This document shows positions 1-11,797 of a stretch of 64,000 nt of DNA, piece after piece. A program made the position numbers and the translations under genes. This DNA comes from Rhynchopus sp. YZ270_cl-10 (taxonomy: Eukaryota > Euglenozoa > Diplonemea > Diplonemida > Diplonemidae). Numbering within the stretch: the first letter of the stretch is position 1; every line of letters starts with the position of its first letter. The stretch is from positions 1,178,001 through 1,242,000 of the forward strand of contig OZ037858.1 in assembly GCA_964035575.1 (NCBI GenBank), read 5' to 3'. Under the pieces are notes generated by a model, which saw only the letters and a program-made list of their open reading frames with translations, searched no databases and had not been told where the DNA came from.

Positions 1-2
1 TG

Positions 3-1936
3 AAGGCGTGGGTCGCGAAGGGTCTGCAAGCAAGCAAGGGAAGCTCCACAGAGGTGCGCGATGCCGTGCGAGGCATCCTCAAGCGCTGCCTGCCTGAGAA
101 GAAGGCATACATTGACGAGGACTGGGACACGAAGCCTGTGCCTGAGGAGATCACGAACCTGATCACCCGTGAACGACGCACAATCGAGGCTGCGAAGGAG
201 GCAGAGCAGAGGGACATCGAGGCGTCACGGCGGGAGACTCGCCGCAAGAGACGACGCTCCTCGAGTGATTCCTCGAGTGATGATGGACGGCGAAAACGTC
301 GGAAAGATGTGCGTCGTGATTCGCGCGAGTACCGGAGGGAGGAACGTGACTTCCGTGACGAACGGGGCTACCGGGAAGATGTACGTGATGTGCGCGACGT
401 ACGCGACATCCGTGATGTGCGTGATGTGCGCGACACACGCAGACGGGACGACAGCTACGATCGGGAAGATATGCGTCGCCGCCGTCGCTCCTACGAATCG
501 CCCTCGCGGTCCCCGGTGCGCGCTGCACCCCACCGCACACCACCCAAGCCAGCCGTACGTCAGGAGCACGTGGAACACGAGGAGGAGGACTACATCCCAG
601 TCATCTCCGACCACGCAGACCGCACCCACCAGCCCGCCCCACGCGTGGCACCCATACCACGCGCACCGGCAGCGTTCTCGATGCCCGACTGGGTTGACAT
701 CGCACGTCAACAGCAGACATTCGTGCAGAGCACGCCGCACCAGAGCCAGGTGTTCCGGCCACTCCCAGAGACAACAGCACTACCACTGGACTCTGTACCG
801 AAGAAGCCGAAGAAGCAGTTCACGATGGACGACGGCCGCAAAGGAGAGCGGCAGAACCGCTTCGAGAAGAAGTCATGGCAGCTGCCACCCATGATCCCTG
901 CGCCGAGCTACGTCTCGGACGAGCGAGAGGTGTTTGAAGAAGACGACTGCGAGGCGATTGTTGGGGTGTGCCAGGACCTGGAGAAGGCCTTCACACGCTC
1001 TGCGGCAGGGCTTGAACACGACCCGCGGTTGGTACGTCCGCAGCACATCTTGCAGAAGTCGCTGAAGTACATAATACAGCAGCAGCGGAAGAAGTCGGAC
1101 CCTAAGGTGTACTGCTATGAACAGTTCAAGAGCATACGACAGGACTTGACTGTGCAGCACATCTTCAACACATTCACGACGGAGGTGTACGAGACACATG
1201 CGCGGGTGTGCCTGCAGCATGGCGACGTGGGAGAGTTCAATGCGTGCCAGAGCAAGCTGCGTGTGTTCCACAAGAACAGAGACATGATCTTCTCGGAGCG
1301 CAATGTCATCCAGTTCACGGCCCTCCGCATCATGTACTGCTGTCTCACAAAGAGCCACGGCGACCTCGCGCACGAAGTCGAGGAGGTGCCCAAGAAGTAC
1401 AGACAGCACCCCCAAATCCGCCACGCCATGTCCATCATCCCCGCACTCACACCGCTGAACATCTTCCTCTTCGACCAGGTCTACAACACAGCCTCGGAAA
1501 TGGCAAAGATGTTGATCGATCTTTTCCTCGCACCCCCGCGAGGGTTGCGTGTGCAGGTGTGTACATTTTTTTTGTCTTATTTTCCTCGCTAAACGTTACC
1601 AACCAAAATAACACCAACGCTTTTTATCATAACACAACACAACAGATCTACCAGCAAGCATGCCGGGTGTACAAGCCTTCCCTGCAGGAGTCGTACCTTA
1701 AGAAAATCCTTCTTTTCAAGGAGCCCGAAGGTGAGGGCCTTCCCGTCGACGAGAAGACCCCAGACCCGAGCACTTTTGAAGGCTTCTTGACCTACACCAA
1801 GGCTGTGCGCAGTGACGGCTCAGTGGACACAGTCAAAAGCGGGCAGTCCATGTCCGAGGTGCAAAAATACCTTGACCAACGAAAGGATTTCACGGAGAAC
1901 GACGGCACACCCCCACCCGGAACCCCCCCACCATAG
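3..1936 (+). CDS. SAC3/GANP-domain protein, THP3/LENG8-like (5' partial)
   Basis: The reading frame is open from base 3, so the true start lies left of the window. Exons are 3-1556 and 1646-1936; the 89-bp intron (GTGTGT to CAG) is phase 0. The N-terminal part is rich in Arg/Asp/Ser (RD-type repeats, about 55-150 counted from base 54), then Pro-rich. The conserved core (about residues 300-500) contains YCYEQFKSIRQDLTVQHI, then YETHARVCLQHGDVGEFNACQ, which is characteristic of the SAC3/GANP family in its LENG8/Thp3 branch. The second exon gives the end of the helical/winged-helix region (SYLKKILLF) and a short Pro-rich tail. Family members work in mRNA export or splicing-coupled mRNP assembly in the nucleus. 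The family call is strong; the exact orthology within SAC3D1/LENG8/Thp3 is inference. Confidence 0.88.
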
Positions 1937-3623
1937 GCGAACAGCCCAAAGGGAAACAAAAAAAAGCAAACAGGTTGTCTACCCAAGACATTGCATCAAC
2001 TGTAAAAGAAATGAGAGAAAGCTTTCCGCTCTCAGGGATGTGTGCCGTCTGTGTCCTGGCCTTTCAAAAAGGTGACATATCTGTTCCATTTTTAAAAAAA
2101 AGAAAAGTTCAAAAAAATATAAAGCAAGGTTAACAAGATAGTCTGCGCACTTCGCATTCATCTTTCAAATAGGGGGGTACGTGGTGTAGTGAAGATAGCG
2201 GGGTGGGCACAATGCACACCCCCTCTCCGTTCACCACAAGGTATCGGTAATTGTATTGTGTCTTCTGAAGCCGTCTGGTAGTAAAAGTCGTGATCACGCC
2301 GCTATAAGTACTCATGTAGGAGTGGGGTGGGGAGGGACTGCCTGGTTCTCCATTTTTTGGTTGACATGCAAAAATGTGCTACGAAAACACCTAGACAAAA
2401 AGAAAAAAACGAAACACAACCACACGGTTAATATAACAATCATTTCCTTTTTAAAAATACTCCCCACCCCCCCCCTCATTCCGAATTGTTTTGAAAATCA
2501 GTTGATGTACGAGGATGGAGGGTGTTCTTTTTGCCAAAAAATGGGGTAGTTTTTTTTGCTACCTTTTTTATGCGTCTTTTTTTTGTATTTCAGTTCTCAT
2601 TTGGCATTTCTTTATAGAAATGGGGTGGATTACTTTCATATGGGGCTATGGGGCTGACATCGTCCGTGGGTCAGTCGGAGAGATACCATTGCATAGAAAT
2701 ACGGAGATTACATAGAGTGTCTCAATGTGTCAGAAAGAAGACATTCTGTGAATTAGGTGAACTGAACACAGGTTTAGTGTTCATTGTTTCCGTCAAAACG
2801 GAGGGAAAATCACACAACACCCTGAAGAACGAGAAAACAGGGAGGGGGGAGGAAAGAACTATATGTAACTTAGTAAGGGGTTGTTAACTGAAGGGAGGTG
2901 GTTTTATTGGTGATATGCTAAGTGCAGTGCATAATATTACGGGTGTTTTTTTTTATTATGGGTGGCTATTGGGTACCCATAGACACACCCGTAATATTGT
3001 GACACACTGTATTGGGCTTAGGCTTTTCATCCAACCAAATTTTCTGCCTATTTTTTAGGGTGGGGTGGGACATTTGTGTGAGACCTGAGACACTTAGCAG
3101 TGCATAGCAGGTTATCCTCTCACACAATTGGGATTGGGTTCCTTCTTTTTTTTTTTATGGTGTCACGGTGTCAGCCGTTCAACTGCACATATCTTTACCT
3201 TTCTCTCCAGAGGGGTTTGGGTCGTACGAGAAGATCTGTGTAAGATACCACATAAATTTTTTTTTTTTGATAAGATCAGTCCAAAAAATTTAAAACCTGA
3301 ACACCGACAAAAGACCAATCTCTTGGGGGTTTTTTTTTCAGGTACACTGTCACGAGAGGGCTTTGTATTTCAACTCTACTTTTTTGGGGACATTTTTTTT
3401 CTGGATAACAATATCGGGCATTTCCTTTCCCCCTTTTTCTCCCCATGCAACCTACCGTCCCATTGAACAGCAACCATCACGATCTCCAAACTTTACTCAT
3501 CTGTTTTGCGATGTACTCACTTCTCAAAACCATTCCAAATTCACAGCACCGACACCGATTTATCACAAATTTTACCAAATTAATTCTCCAGGTTTCTATT
3601 ACAAAACAACAACACACAACGCA
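1937..3623. other. Intergenic, A/T-rich, no gene seen
   Basis: About 1.7 kb with homopolymer runs and only short random frames. It holds one hairpin element (2932-2998, listed separately). A segment near 2655-2685 recurs in the long intron at 32260-32290. A motif near 3350-3385 (CACGAGAGGGCTTTGTATTTCA) resembles one at 18271-18299. Confidence 0.6.
2932..2998. repeat. Short foldback element
   Basis: Inverted arms TAATATTACGGGTGT (2932-2946) and ACACCCGTAATATT (2985-2998) pair over 14 bp. An inner pair (TATGGGT and ACCCATA) extends the fold. The whole sequence could form one hairpin of about 67 bases. It looks like a small MITE-type or structural repeat; no target-site duplication was identified. 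Confidence 0.6.
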
Positions 3624-3989
3624 ATGTCACACTATGTTCCAACCATTCCTACCCAGACAAACCCTGTTGTGGATTCTACAGCGTTTCACACACCGTACGT
3701 TAGGGATGAAGCGAGCCTTGCTCTTGACGCTCATCACGATGTGATGACTGCGAACGACCGTGCGCGGGTGCAGGAGCTTGCGCGGTATGAGGCTCTGACA
3801 GCAAACAGGCATTCCAAGCTTGCAGAGCAGAACGCCATCAACACCTCGCTCGACGAGCAGATCACCACCCAAAAGGGCCGCGTCGCAGCCGCAGTGACCG
3901 GCGCCTACACCACCCGTGGCCCCTTCCTCGCCAACCCCCCCTCCGCTGATCACCGTGCAATCTACTACTCCACCGGAATGGGGCTCTAA
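3624..3989 (+). CDS. Small hypothetical protein, 121 aa
   Basis: The start is the ATG at 3624, preceded by an A/C-rich leader (CACAACGCA) like those before other genes here. The frame is open further upstream to 3363, but that part is pyrimidine-rich and looks non-coding. The protein begins MSHYVPTIPTQTNP, has a central helical stretch rich in Ala, Glu and Arg (about residues 40-85), and ends in a Gly/Tyr-containing tail (YYSTGMGL). No signal peptide, membrane segment or known motif is visible. Codon choice in the second half (GC-rich third positions) matches neighbouring genes, which supports a real gene. Function unknown. Confidence 0.6.
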   Translation: MSHYVPTIPTQTNPVVDSTAFHTPYVRDEASLALDAHHDVMTANDRARVQELARYEALTANRHSKLAEQNAINTSLDEQITTQKGRVAAAVTGAYTTRGPFLANPPSADHRAIYYSTGMGL

Positions 3990-4345
3990 TTCCATTTGAG
4001 GACAGCTTCATAGATGCATAAATAATTCATCTATCGCCCCCCCTTTCTCCCAACCTGTTTGTATTCCCCTTTTTTGCCCCTGATTTGTAGATTTTTTTTT
4101 TGAGTTGTAACCTACAATAAAAAAGCATGGCTCTTTTTTTCAATATCCCCTCCCTGAAGAAACGGCATTTCTCTCTCTCCCACACTGATCGACAATATCG
4201 ATTCCACACAAGATGGATGCGGGTCATCTCACCTCATCACCTCATTATGGCAACGTTTTTTCCTCTCTCCCTCCCCCTCCCCGCCTCCTCCAACCACACC
4301 ACGATAACGAACAGACGAATAACAGCACTCTGGTGTTGCAGCAAG

Positions 4346-6213
4346 ATGCACACAACACGCAGCAGCAGCCCCTTTGTCAAGCCAATCACCCCAAGCGGGG
4401 TGGCAAACAACTATGTGAACCCGAACTGGGCAAGCTGGAGTGCTGGCTGCCGCATTGTTGAGACCGGTGGGGGCAGCCTCCCCGACGCGGATGCAGTGCT
4501 CTCCGACGAGGACAGGGCCTGGACACCGGAAGGACCCTTCCCACACCACATCCTTCTCCACTTCCCTTCGCACTCCACAATCCGCTACATGGGTTGGGCC
4601 GCGTCGACCAGCCACAGCACACCAAAGTCTGCCCTCTTCTACTCAGGAGAAACACCCGAAACACTGCAAACGTTGATGAAATGCCAGACCCTCCCGGGAA
4701 GTGGAGTGCAGGTGTGGAGCTACCCCGAGGGCATCCCTGCAAGCCACTCCTATGTGAAGGTCGTCTTTTTGGAGCCGTTTGAGGATTCGCAGACGACGTA
4801 CGGTTTGCAGCGTTTGTTCCTTTTCGACGATGAGCCGAACATCAAGCAGGCACAACCGCGTGCTGCGGAGAGCACGTCGACCGCATCCCGGCGTGGCAGT
4901 GGTGAGGAGTACTTCGATGAGGCAAGCCCTGCAAAGACAGACCCGAAACGGTCGCCTTCTCCACCGGACAGTAGCAGCAACTCGACTGCCGCAGTGAGGA
5001 GGCGGCAGTTTGTGAACATGTCGTCGCCAAGCACATCGCACATCAGCACAACTGGGTCGAAGCTACAGGAGGCCATGGAGGGCCTCGACCAGGAGGTGCG
5101 CAGGCTGCACAAGGTGCGTGCAACGTCCCCCCTCAAGATCCCCCCGCAGACGTGCGCATCGTCGCGCTCTGTGTCGCCGCACCCAGACTCGGGCACAGCA
5201 CACTACTACCACCACGAAGGTGCGGAGCGTGCACACCCTGTCTACCAAGAGCAGCATGTGTCGCACCCCTCCGCACGCCGTGCCGAGACCAGCAAGGAGG
5301 AGCACTTCCTGCACCAAAGCTCGCGCCTTGCGTGTGTAGAGGCGGACCCTGTGTGGATGACAGTGTTCCGCTCGTATGACGACCGCTTGGCGCGGTGCGA
5401 GAATCAGGTACAGCGCATTCTGGCGTTGCTTGAGCTGCAGAACGAAGGCAAAGGGGACGATGCAGCGAAGAAGAGTACTGCTGCAGGTAGTGGTGGTGGT
5501 GGTGGTGTCAGCAGCAGCACCGTGAACCGCAGCACAACAGAGGTCCGCACCGACCGCTCCTCCGCCTCGCTCGGCATGAGCTTCGCAGGCATGAGCCCCG
5601 AGGACTTCCCCTCCGAAGAGATGCAGCTCCTCGTCCTCAACTGGGTCAAGCCCACCATGCAAAAGTGGGCAAAGCAGATTGAAAAGAAGATCACCCGTGC
5701 GCTGAACAGCAAGATCGACGAATCCTTCGAAAAAATTACGAAGGACACAATAGACCGGAAGGTGCAGGAGATGCTTGATGGTCTCTCAACGGCAGAACGT
5801 GATGTATGTTAATTAGGTTTTATATCCATTCTTGGGACATCAACACCAACACCAACGCACCACAGGCAATGAAGCGGCAAGCGTGGATCAATGCCGAGTC
5901 GCATGATACCTCACTGCCGCCGCCGTTGCCGACAGCGCACGCAGCGACTGCGAACAGCTTCTTGCCAACGACGCCTTCACTGCATGATTATATGCAGAAG
6001 CCCTTGAAGCGAAACATTCCTAACTCCTCCCGTCTGCCCCACTCAGCGTCAAGCCCGCTGCAGACCAGTGGCGCAACCTTGGCCCCACTCGACCACAACA
6101 GCAGCCAGTACTCCTCCTCCTCCCCCGCTCAGGCCAAACGCTCTCTGAGGTACGAGCTGAGCACGCACTCCGTCGATGGCCAAGGTGTGGTGACAAGAAG
6201 GGAGCTCCGTTGA
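4346..6213 (+). CDS. Galactose-binding-like domain plus coiled-coil protein
   Basis: Exons are 4346-5803 and 5866-6213. The 62-bp phase-0 intron has GTATGT and CACAG ends; the protein is about 601 aa. The frame extends upstream, but the sequence before 4346 reads like untranslated DNA, so the first good Met (MHTTRSSSPF) is chosen. Residues about 20-165 (IVETGGGS, AVLSDEDRAWTPEGPFPHHILLHF, then RYMGWAAS, and YVKVVFLEPF) have the alternating-strand look of a galactose-binding-like beta-sandwich, of the kind found in IFT25 and CEP104. A long Ser/Pro/His-rich disordered region follows, then a predicted coiled coil near residues 430-490 (MQKWAKQIEKKITRALNSKIDESFEKI). The second exon is low-complexity Pro/Ser-rich. 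A ciliary or cytoskeletal role is only a guess from the fold resemblance. Confidence 0.72.
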
Positions 6214-7065
6214 AAGCACAGCTGTCTCATCGATGCCCAACCATTGTGACCTGGCATGTGGCAACACTGCCTTTGGATGGTCATCAAGAACGTTGCTTGG
6301 AGGGTAGTACCTCTGGTCTAGGTCGCCACGTGCGGCCTTTGAATGCAATCGATCTTGTGGTCTTCACTTTTTCTTTCATTTTCAGGTCATACCCGGGGCT
6401 TTTTTGAACTGAGTCCTGAGTCCTGAGTCGTTTTTCAACCCCATCGAATTAGAGTGCTCACACTCCCCTCTCAGTACCTGGACGTTCAGGTAAGTACTCA
6501 TATTTGGGATCATGACAGAGTTTAGAGTTTTCCTGTTGATCCCTCACGCACAATAGATCTCCCATACTCAACGGCAGCACATACAAGCACAATTATTTTT
6601 GTTTTTTTGGAGAATGAAATGTAGATAGATGTAGACAATTATTACTCAACAAAAAGACGGGCAAAACAGGGATTTGCTCAGCAGACTAATGTTCTGCATC
6701 ACGAAACTGTGCTCCGCTACTGGTGACAGCAGCAGTAGATGTAGAGTACTTGGTTCATCTTCCCACCCTTTCCCCTTGTTACGTTATGTTAGATTCGAGG
6801 CAACACTCACCAAATAAGTTATGAACGCCTGCTTGTGTGTCCGTTGCAGAGGAGTCTACACAGGCGAACGATATGGCTCTCGCCGTATGCTTGTGCTACA
6901 CCAGACTTTTCTGCAGTGGTCCACAAATCAGTATTTCTTCTAGAATAAACAGAATAAACAGCCCCCTTCATGTTGAAAGACCATTTCCCCTTCAAACATT
7001 CTCATTCAAAGTCCTGCACAACAGATCTCATTTTGAATATAAACAACACATAAAGAGAGGGCACA
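6214..7065. other. Intergenic, no gene seen
   Basis: About 850 bp of A/T-rich DNA between the coiled-coil gene and the astacin gene. A triplicated GAGTCCT motif lies near 6412-6430. TGGTTCATCTTCCCACCC near 6748 weakly resembles the tail of the dispersed hairpin motif described elsewhere. No RNA gene was recognised. Confidence 0.5.
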
Positions 7066-10000
7066 ATGCTGGTGAATGCCGCTGCACTCCCGCTGCTGCT
7101 GCTGTGTGCATGCATGCCGGCCTCAGCACAGGATGACTTTGAGCTTGTGGAAGGCGACATCCAGGTGCCGCGTGGGTCAGGGCGTGAGGGTGATGCACTG
7201 TCGGCGTCGTCGTTGTATCGCCACTCACAGCTCTTCCCAGGAGGACAGGTGCGGTACTTTATTGACACAGTGACGTCGACAGGTGGGGCAACACCCCTGA
7301 CGGCAGACGACGTGCGCATCGAACGTGCAATGGCGAACTGGGAGGCGAAGACGTGTCTGCGTTTCACTCTGTGCGCAAGCGAAGCGTCGTGCGCACTGCC
7401 GTTCCTCAAGTTTGTTGCTGGTACTGGGTGCAGCTCTCCTGTGGGTGCAAAGACTACGATGCCCAACACAATCTACCTTTCGTCTGCGTGTTCGCTGGGG
7501 GCGACGGTGCACGAGCTGGGGCACTCGTTTGGGCTGATGCACGAGCAGACGCGGAGGGATAGGGATGAGTACGTGGTTGTGAACCTCGCGAATGTGCTTT
7601 CCGGGAGCACAGGGCAGTACAGTATGCTAACCACATCTACTGGACGTTCCCTAGGTCCGTACGACTACGGGTCGATCATGCACTACGCTGAAGACGCGTT
7701 CGGGAACGGTGGTGGTTTGACAATCATTGCGCCTGAGGCAATTGGGCAGAGTTCGGGTCTGAGTGCAGGGGACGTGGAGGCGATTGACTTCATGTACAAC
7801 GGGTGTTCTGCTGTATACGCACGGCCGACGTGCATGGCGTCGGTGGACACGACGAAGGCGCACGTGATCCCGCACTCGAAGCCGTGGAACATGGACTTCA
7901 ACGTGATGTACGCAGACTCGAAGTCTGTTGTGGTGACATACGCAGGGACGACAGCACCTGCGGGTGAGATGGCGTACTCAGAGGCGTCGGGAAGCAACAT
8001 TGGGAGCTTTTCGTACACGGAACTCACGTTCACACCATCAGCAGCACTTGCAGGACAGACGTTCACGCTGAGCGCAACCTTCACTGGGTCTGACGGACCT
8101 GTGACGACGTGTGCAGTGACCGTGCGGGTGGCCACTGCGAATGTTGTGTGTTTCGGGATTGATGCGAACGACGCAAACGTGTGCAGTGGGCACGGAACGT
8201 GTGTGGATGATGTGATCGCCCCGTGCCAGTGTACGGCTGGGTACGCAGGTGTCGACTGCAGCGGGACGGCGACGTGCCCGAGGGACTACACCACCACGTT
8301 TGACAGGGAGCTGTCTTGGGAGGTATTTGGCAAGAACCCTCTGACGGAGGACTCTGCTTTCTTTGCTGCCGGTGGTGGGAGCATGCGTGCAGGGGACGTG
8401 GGGTCGCCGGACAAGGGACAGGCACGTCTTTACGTTGCAGACAGCGAGCCGCACACAGTTACGTTCCGCATGGCTATTATGAGCGGTGCACAAGACAAAC
8501 CATCACTGCGCCTGCGGAGGGGGACGAAGACGTGTGCAGTGCTGCAGCGCTACGCGACTGGGGAGTGGGGTGTTGGAGGGTCAACCCTCACAGGAGTGGC
8601 AAACCCTCAGACAGAGCGTTTCTACGATGTGACGATGGAGCTTGACTGGGCTGCGCTTGAGTACAGTGTGGCGATTGATGGTGTGCATGTGGCGACAGCG
8701 GCGATCAGGTCTGAGTGCATTGGGGGTATGGATGTTGCGATTTTCTTTGGAAACGGGTGGCTGGATGAGTTCAAAATGTCGTGCACGCGTCCTGACAACT
8801 CAATCCCGACCCCAGTGCCCGCAACTGATGTGCCTGAGACTGCTGTACCAACTGCAACCCCAACAGCTGTCCCTACGTCGCCCCCTACTGCATCACCCAC
8901 CTCAGCACCGACTGCAGTTCCCACTGCTGCGCCAACTTCAATGCCCACTGCCGCCGCTACTGTTGCACCAACTGTAACACCTACCGCAGTTCCAACACCT
9001 GCTCCAACAGCCACTCCTATTCTCACTGCAGCGCCAACTGCAATCCCCACTGCCACACCTACTGCTGTGCCCACTGCTGCACCAGGTGTACCAGTGACAG
9101 TCGCACCCACCACAGTCCCGACAGCTTCTCCTACAGCTGCACCAACGGCAGTTCCCACCGCCGCTCCTACTGCGCTCCCTACTGCCACTCCCACTTCAGC
9201 ACCCACTGCAATCCCCACTGCTGCACCTACTGCTGTGCCCACTGCTGCACCAGGTGCACCAGTGACAGTTGCACCCACTGAGGTTCCGACAGCTTCTCCT
9301 GCACTAACTGCAGTTCCCACTCCTGCTCCTGGTGTCGTTACAGATGCACCTACCGGCGTTCCAACAACTGTTCCCACTGCACTCCCTACCACCACACCCA
9401 CCGCGGTTCCCACTGCTGCTCCTGGTGTAATTACAACAGCTGCACCTGCTGCCACACCAACAACCACTCCAACTTCAGTGCCAACTGCAATTCCCACTGC
9501 AACACCTACCGCAGCCCCGACAGCTTCTCCGACTGCAATGCCAACTGCAGCACCATCTGCAATTACCACAGCTACACCAACTGCGGTACCTACTATTACA
9601 CCTACAGCAGGCCCGACTGCTGCACCAATTGTCGTTGCAACAGCTGCACCTGTGTTGCCAACAGCAAGCCCAACTGCTGCACCTACCGCTGTTCCAACTG
9701 TAACACCTTCTATGGTGCCTACTGCAATTCCCACAGCTACACCAACTGCGGTACCTACTGCCATACCTAGTGCCGTTCCGACAATGACACCCACGGCGAT
9801 TCCCACTGCGGTGCCTACTTCTTCACCTTCTGCAGCACCTACCGCAGTTCCCACTGCTCCATCAACGACAATCCCATCTTCAGTGCCACCCACAGGTCCA
9901 GCATCGAACCCAACTGCAGTTCCAACTGCGGGACCTACTGCCACCCCTACCGCTGTTCCTACCGCTGTTCCGGACACTCTGACACCAGGCACAACTGCAT

Positions 10001-10611
10001 CACCAACAACTGCTCCCACAGCAGTTCCGACTGCTGTGCCCACTACAGTTCCAGACACTCTGACGCCTGGTACAACTGCAGCACCAACAGCTGCGCCTAC
10101 CACAGTTCCGACTGCTGTGCCCACCGCTGTTCCAGACACACTGACGCCTGGTACCACTGCAACGCCAACAGCTGCGCCCACTGATGTTCCAACAGCAGCA
10201 CCGACTGTAGCAACGTTTGTGCCCGCTCCTGTCGCAACATCTGTGCCAGGTGCTGCGACACGCTCACCAGCGTTCACACCGCAGACAGAAGGCCCTGTAG
10301 AGACGCCTCTGCCAACAACGGCTGTGCCAGCGTCGCCTACGCCGGGTCAGCGTGCCACGGACGAGCCTGAATTGTCATCACCTGTGCAGCCTTCGCCTAC
10401 CGCACCGTTGGTCACCCCTGCACCACCATCCTCTGACAACACACTGCTCATAGGGATTCTCTTTGGTAGTGCAGTCTTTCTTTGTCTCCTCGGCTTGGCG
10501 GTGTATTGGATAGTGAGGCGCAAGACGGCACATTATTACACTATCTCCGATTTTGAACTAGCGCACAGTATGAACAGTATGAACATGGACGCGCACCATG
10601 TGCACATCTGA
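7066..10611 (+). CDS. Astacin-family metalloprotease with EGF-like domain, Pro/Thr stalk and transmembrane anchor
   Basis: Intronless, 1181 aa. A signal peptide (about residues 1-21, Leu-rich, ending ASA) starts a type I membrane protein. The catalytic domain (about 45-245) has the zinc site H149-E150-L-G-H153-S-F-G-L-M-H159-E160 and the Met-turn SIMHY (M205), which together define the astacin/metzincin family. An EGF-like Cys cluster lies near 365-400 (CSGHGTC, then CQCTAGYAGVDC), followed by a jelly-roll-like stretch to about 575. Residues about 580-1120 are a mucin-like stalk of repeated APTAVPT-type units, likely O-glycosylated. The membrane segment is about 1125-1150 (LLIGILFGSAVFLCLLGLAV) with a 30-residue cytoplasmic tail. 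Expected to be a cell-surface or shed endopeptidase. The catalytic motif is intact, so activity is likely. Confidence 0.93.
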   Translation: MLVNAAALPLLLLCACMPASAQDDFELVEGDIQVPRGSGREGDALSASSLYRHSQLFPGGQVRYFIDTVTSTGGATPLTADDVRIERAMANWEAKTCLRFTLCASEASCALPFLKFVAGTGCSSPVGAKTTMPNTIYLSSACSLGATVHELGHSFGLMHEQTRRDRDEYVVVNLANVLSGSTGQYSMLTTSTGRSLGPYDYGSIMHYAEDAFGNGGGLTIIAPEAIGQSSGLSAGDVEAIDFMYNGCSAVYARPTCMASVDTTKAHVIPHSKPWNMDFNVMYADSKSVVVTYAGTTAPAGEMAYSEASGSNIGSFSYTELTFTPSAALAGQTFTLSATFTGSDGPVTTCAVTVRVATANVVCFGIDANDANVCSGHGTCVDDVIAPCQCTAGYAGVDCSGTATCPRDYTTTFDRELSWEVFGKNPLTEDSAFFAAGGGSMRAGDVGSPDKGQARLYVADSEPHTVTFRMAIMSGAQDKPSLRLRRGTKTCAVLQRYATGEWGVGGSTLTGVANPQTERFYDVTMELDWAALEYSVAIDGVHVATAAIRSECIGGMDVAIFFGNGWLDEFKMSCTRPDNSIPTPVPATDVPETAVPTATPTAVPTSPPTASPTSAPTAVPTAAPTSMPTAAATVAPTVTPTAVPTPAPTATPILTAAPTAIPTATPTAVPTAAPGVPVTVAPTTVPTASPTAAPTAVPTAAPTALPTATPTSAPTAIPTAAPTAVPTAAPGAPVTVAPTEVPTASPALTAVPTPAPGVVTDAPTGVPTTVPTALPTTTPTAVPTAAPGVITTAAPAATPTTTPTSVPTAIPTATPTAAPTASPTAMPTAAPSAITTATPTAVPTITPTAGPTAAPIVVATAAPVLPTASPTAAPTAVPTVTPSMVPTAIPTATPTAVPTAIPSAVPTMTPTAIPTAVPTSSPSAAPTAVPTAPSTTIPSSVPPTGPASNPTAVPTAGPTATPTAVPTAVPDTLTPGTTASPTTAPTAVPTAVPTTVPDTLTPGTTAAPTAAPTTVPTAVPTAVPDTLTPGTTATPTAAPTDVPTAAPTVATFVPAPVATSVPGAATRSPAFTPQTEGPVETPLPTTAVPASPTPGQRATDEPELSSPVQPSPTAPLVTPAPPSSDNTLLIGILFGSAVFLCLLGLAVYWIVRRKTAHYYTISDFELAHSMNSMNMDAHHVHI
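8800..10440 (+). repeat. Coding tandem repeat: Pro/Thr/Ala stalk of the astacin gene
   Basis: A long degenerate repeat with a roughly 24-base periodicity encodes PTAVPTAAPT-like units. Units vary at third positions but keep the protein pattern, which points to selection on the protein plus unequal exchange. A near-identical triplet of longer units (VPDTLTPGTTA) occurs near 9967, 10051 and 10132, suggesting recent local duplication. Confidence 0.9.
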
Positions 10612-11500
10612 TGTTTAACACCTGGTACACGTTTCCCAGGCACTCCGCCCACCCATACAACACGATAATAATCATCTTACTGAGGATACGTAGATTCCCC
10701 GTTGCACTACTCATTCATTGCTCAATCGTGAGGAGTCCATATTTTGTTTTTGCATGACTGGAAGGTAGTGGACTCGTTTCTGAGGACCGGCTTTGCAGCG
10801 AAGTTAAGATTGACAGGCTTCCTGGAGGTTGAGGTCGCCGGCGGGTGCACTCTGTACCTTACTGCCTCGGCTGTTGCTGACAGCGGTGGGCTTCATATGT
10901 CTGAGACAGTCTCGGTGACACTGCAGCTCTCAGCAGGGCCTTATCCACTTCCTTGAACGCAGCAGGAAAGCTATTCTTGACTTGGATTACACACTGCTGA
11001 GTGCGTGCAGAGCACTGTGCCTGAGGAAGACCTGTGGAGCTCACCGCATGGCGCATGCTTCTGCTGCCTGCACCGAACGTTGGTGTATGCGTCTGAAGCG
11101 TGCACTACTAATCTTATTTTGCGATGTAACCAGTATACTCATCATATTTCATTAATTTCATTTCACCCTCTGTTTGTTTATAGATCTGTGTGCACGATGG
11201 GCACACTCATCTTTCAAGTTTTCTTTTTTTTGTACTGCTGAGTGAGACATCACTTTTTGTTCTCGGCAACAACCCTGCGGAGAATCGGTGCCTCTGTCTG
11301 CAAGGCGTTTGCACCACTATGATTCTTCGTACATCTCGTTACGAGAGGCACCAGATCATACACTCTTTTTCTCCACCCCCGTCCTTTCATCGACGCTCTC
11401 TAGAATTGGGTATTCCCACTTACGTGTGTATGTAAGGCCACATGTGGCCCCACATCTTAACTATTTATTGGGTGATGTGAAGTGCACGTTACATCACGAG

Positions 11501-11797
11501 GGTCCTGATTCCGAGTTACACGTTTTGGTGCACAAGCGCAGCGAAGTGTACCAATGAATTTTATAACATAAAAGATGCAACTCGGACTCAGGACCCCCGA
11601 GTTATGTGAAGTGCGCTTTTGCAGAATACAATACGATTTTATCTCATGGGGATATAACCGAGCTGCATCTTGCGGATTTTCCTGTAAAAACGAGTGTGTC
11701 ATGCATTACCCCTGTCCCACAGGGTAAATTAAAGTTGGTGTCCGTGACGTAAAGCCTATATTATATCATGAGTTTTTACGAGCAAATCCGCAAAATG
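11501..11797. repeat. Two adjacent imperfect inverted repeats
   Basis: GGTCCTGATTCCGAGTT (11501-11517) pairs with AACTCGGACTCAGGACC (11579-11595), 16 of 17 bases. A second pair, 11667-11694 and 11770-11797, matches over about 24 of 28 bases and contains TTGCGGATTT and AAATCCGCAA. Copies of a TCACGAG word flank both. Probably a decayed foldback or nested MITE pair. Confidence 0.5.

Noticed and set aside
8622-10277. 551-aa open frame on the minus strand
   Set aside because: It is the antisense reading of the astacin Pro/Thr repeat region; the VGTAVG pattern is the mirror of PTAVPT codons and has no independent support.
10744-10956. Short + strand frame after the astacin gene
   Set aside because: No ATG start, no motif, and flanked by repeat-like DNA.
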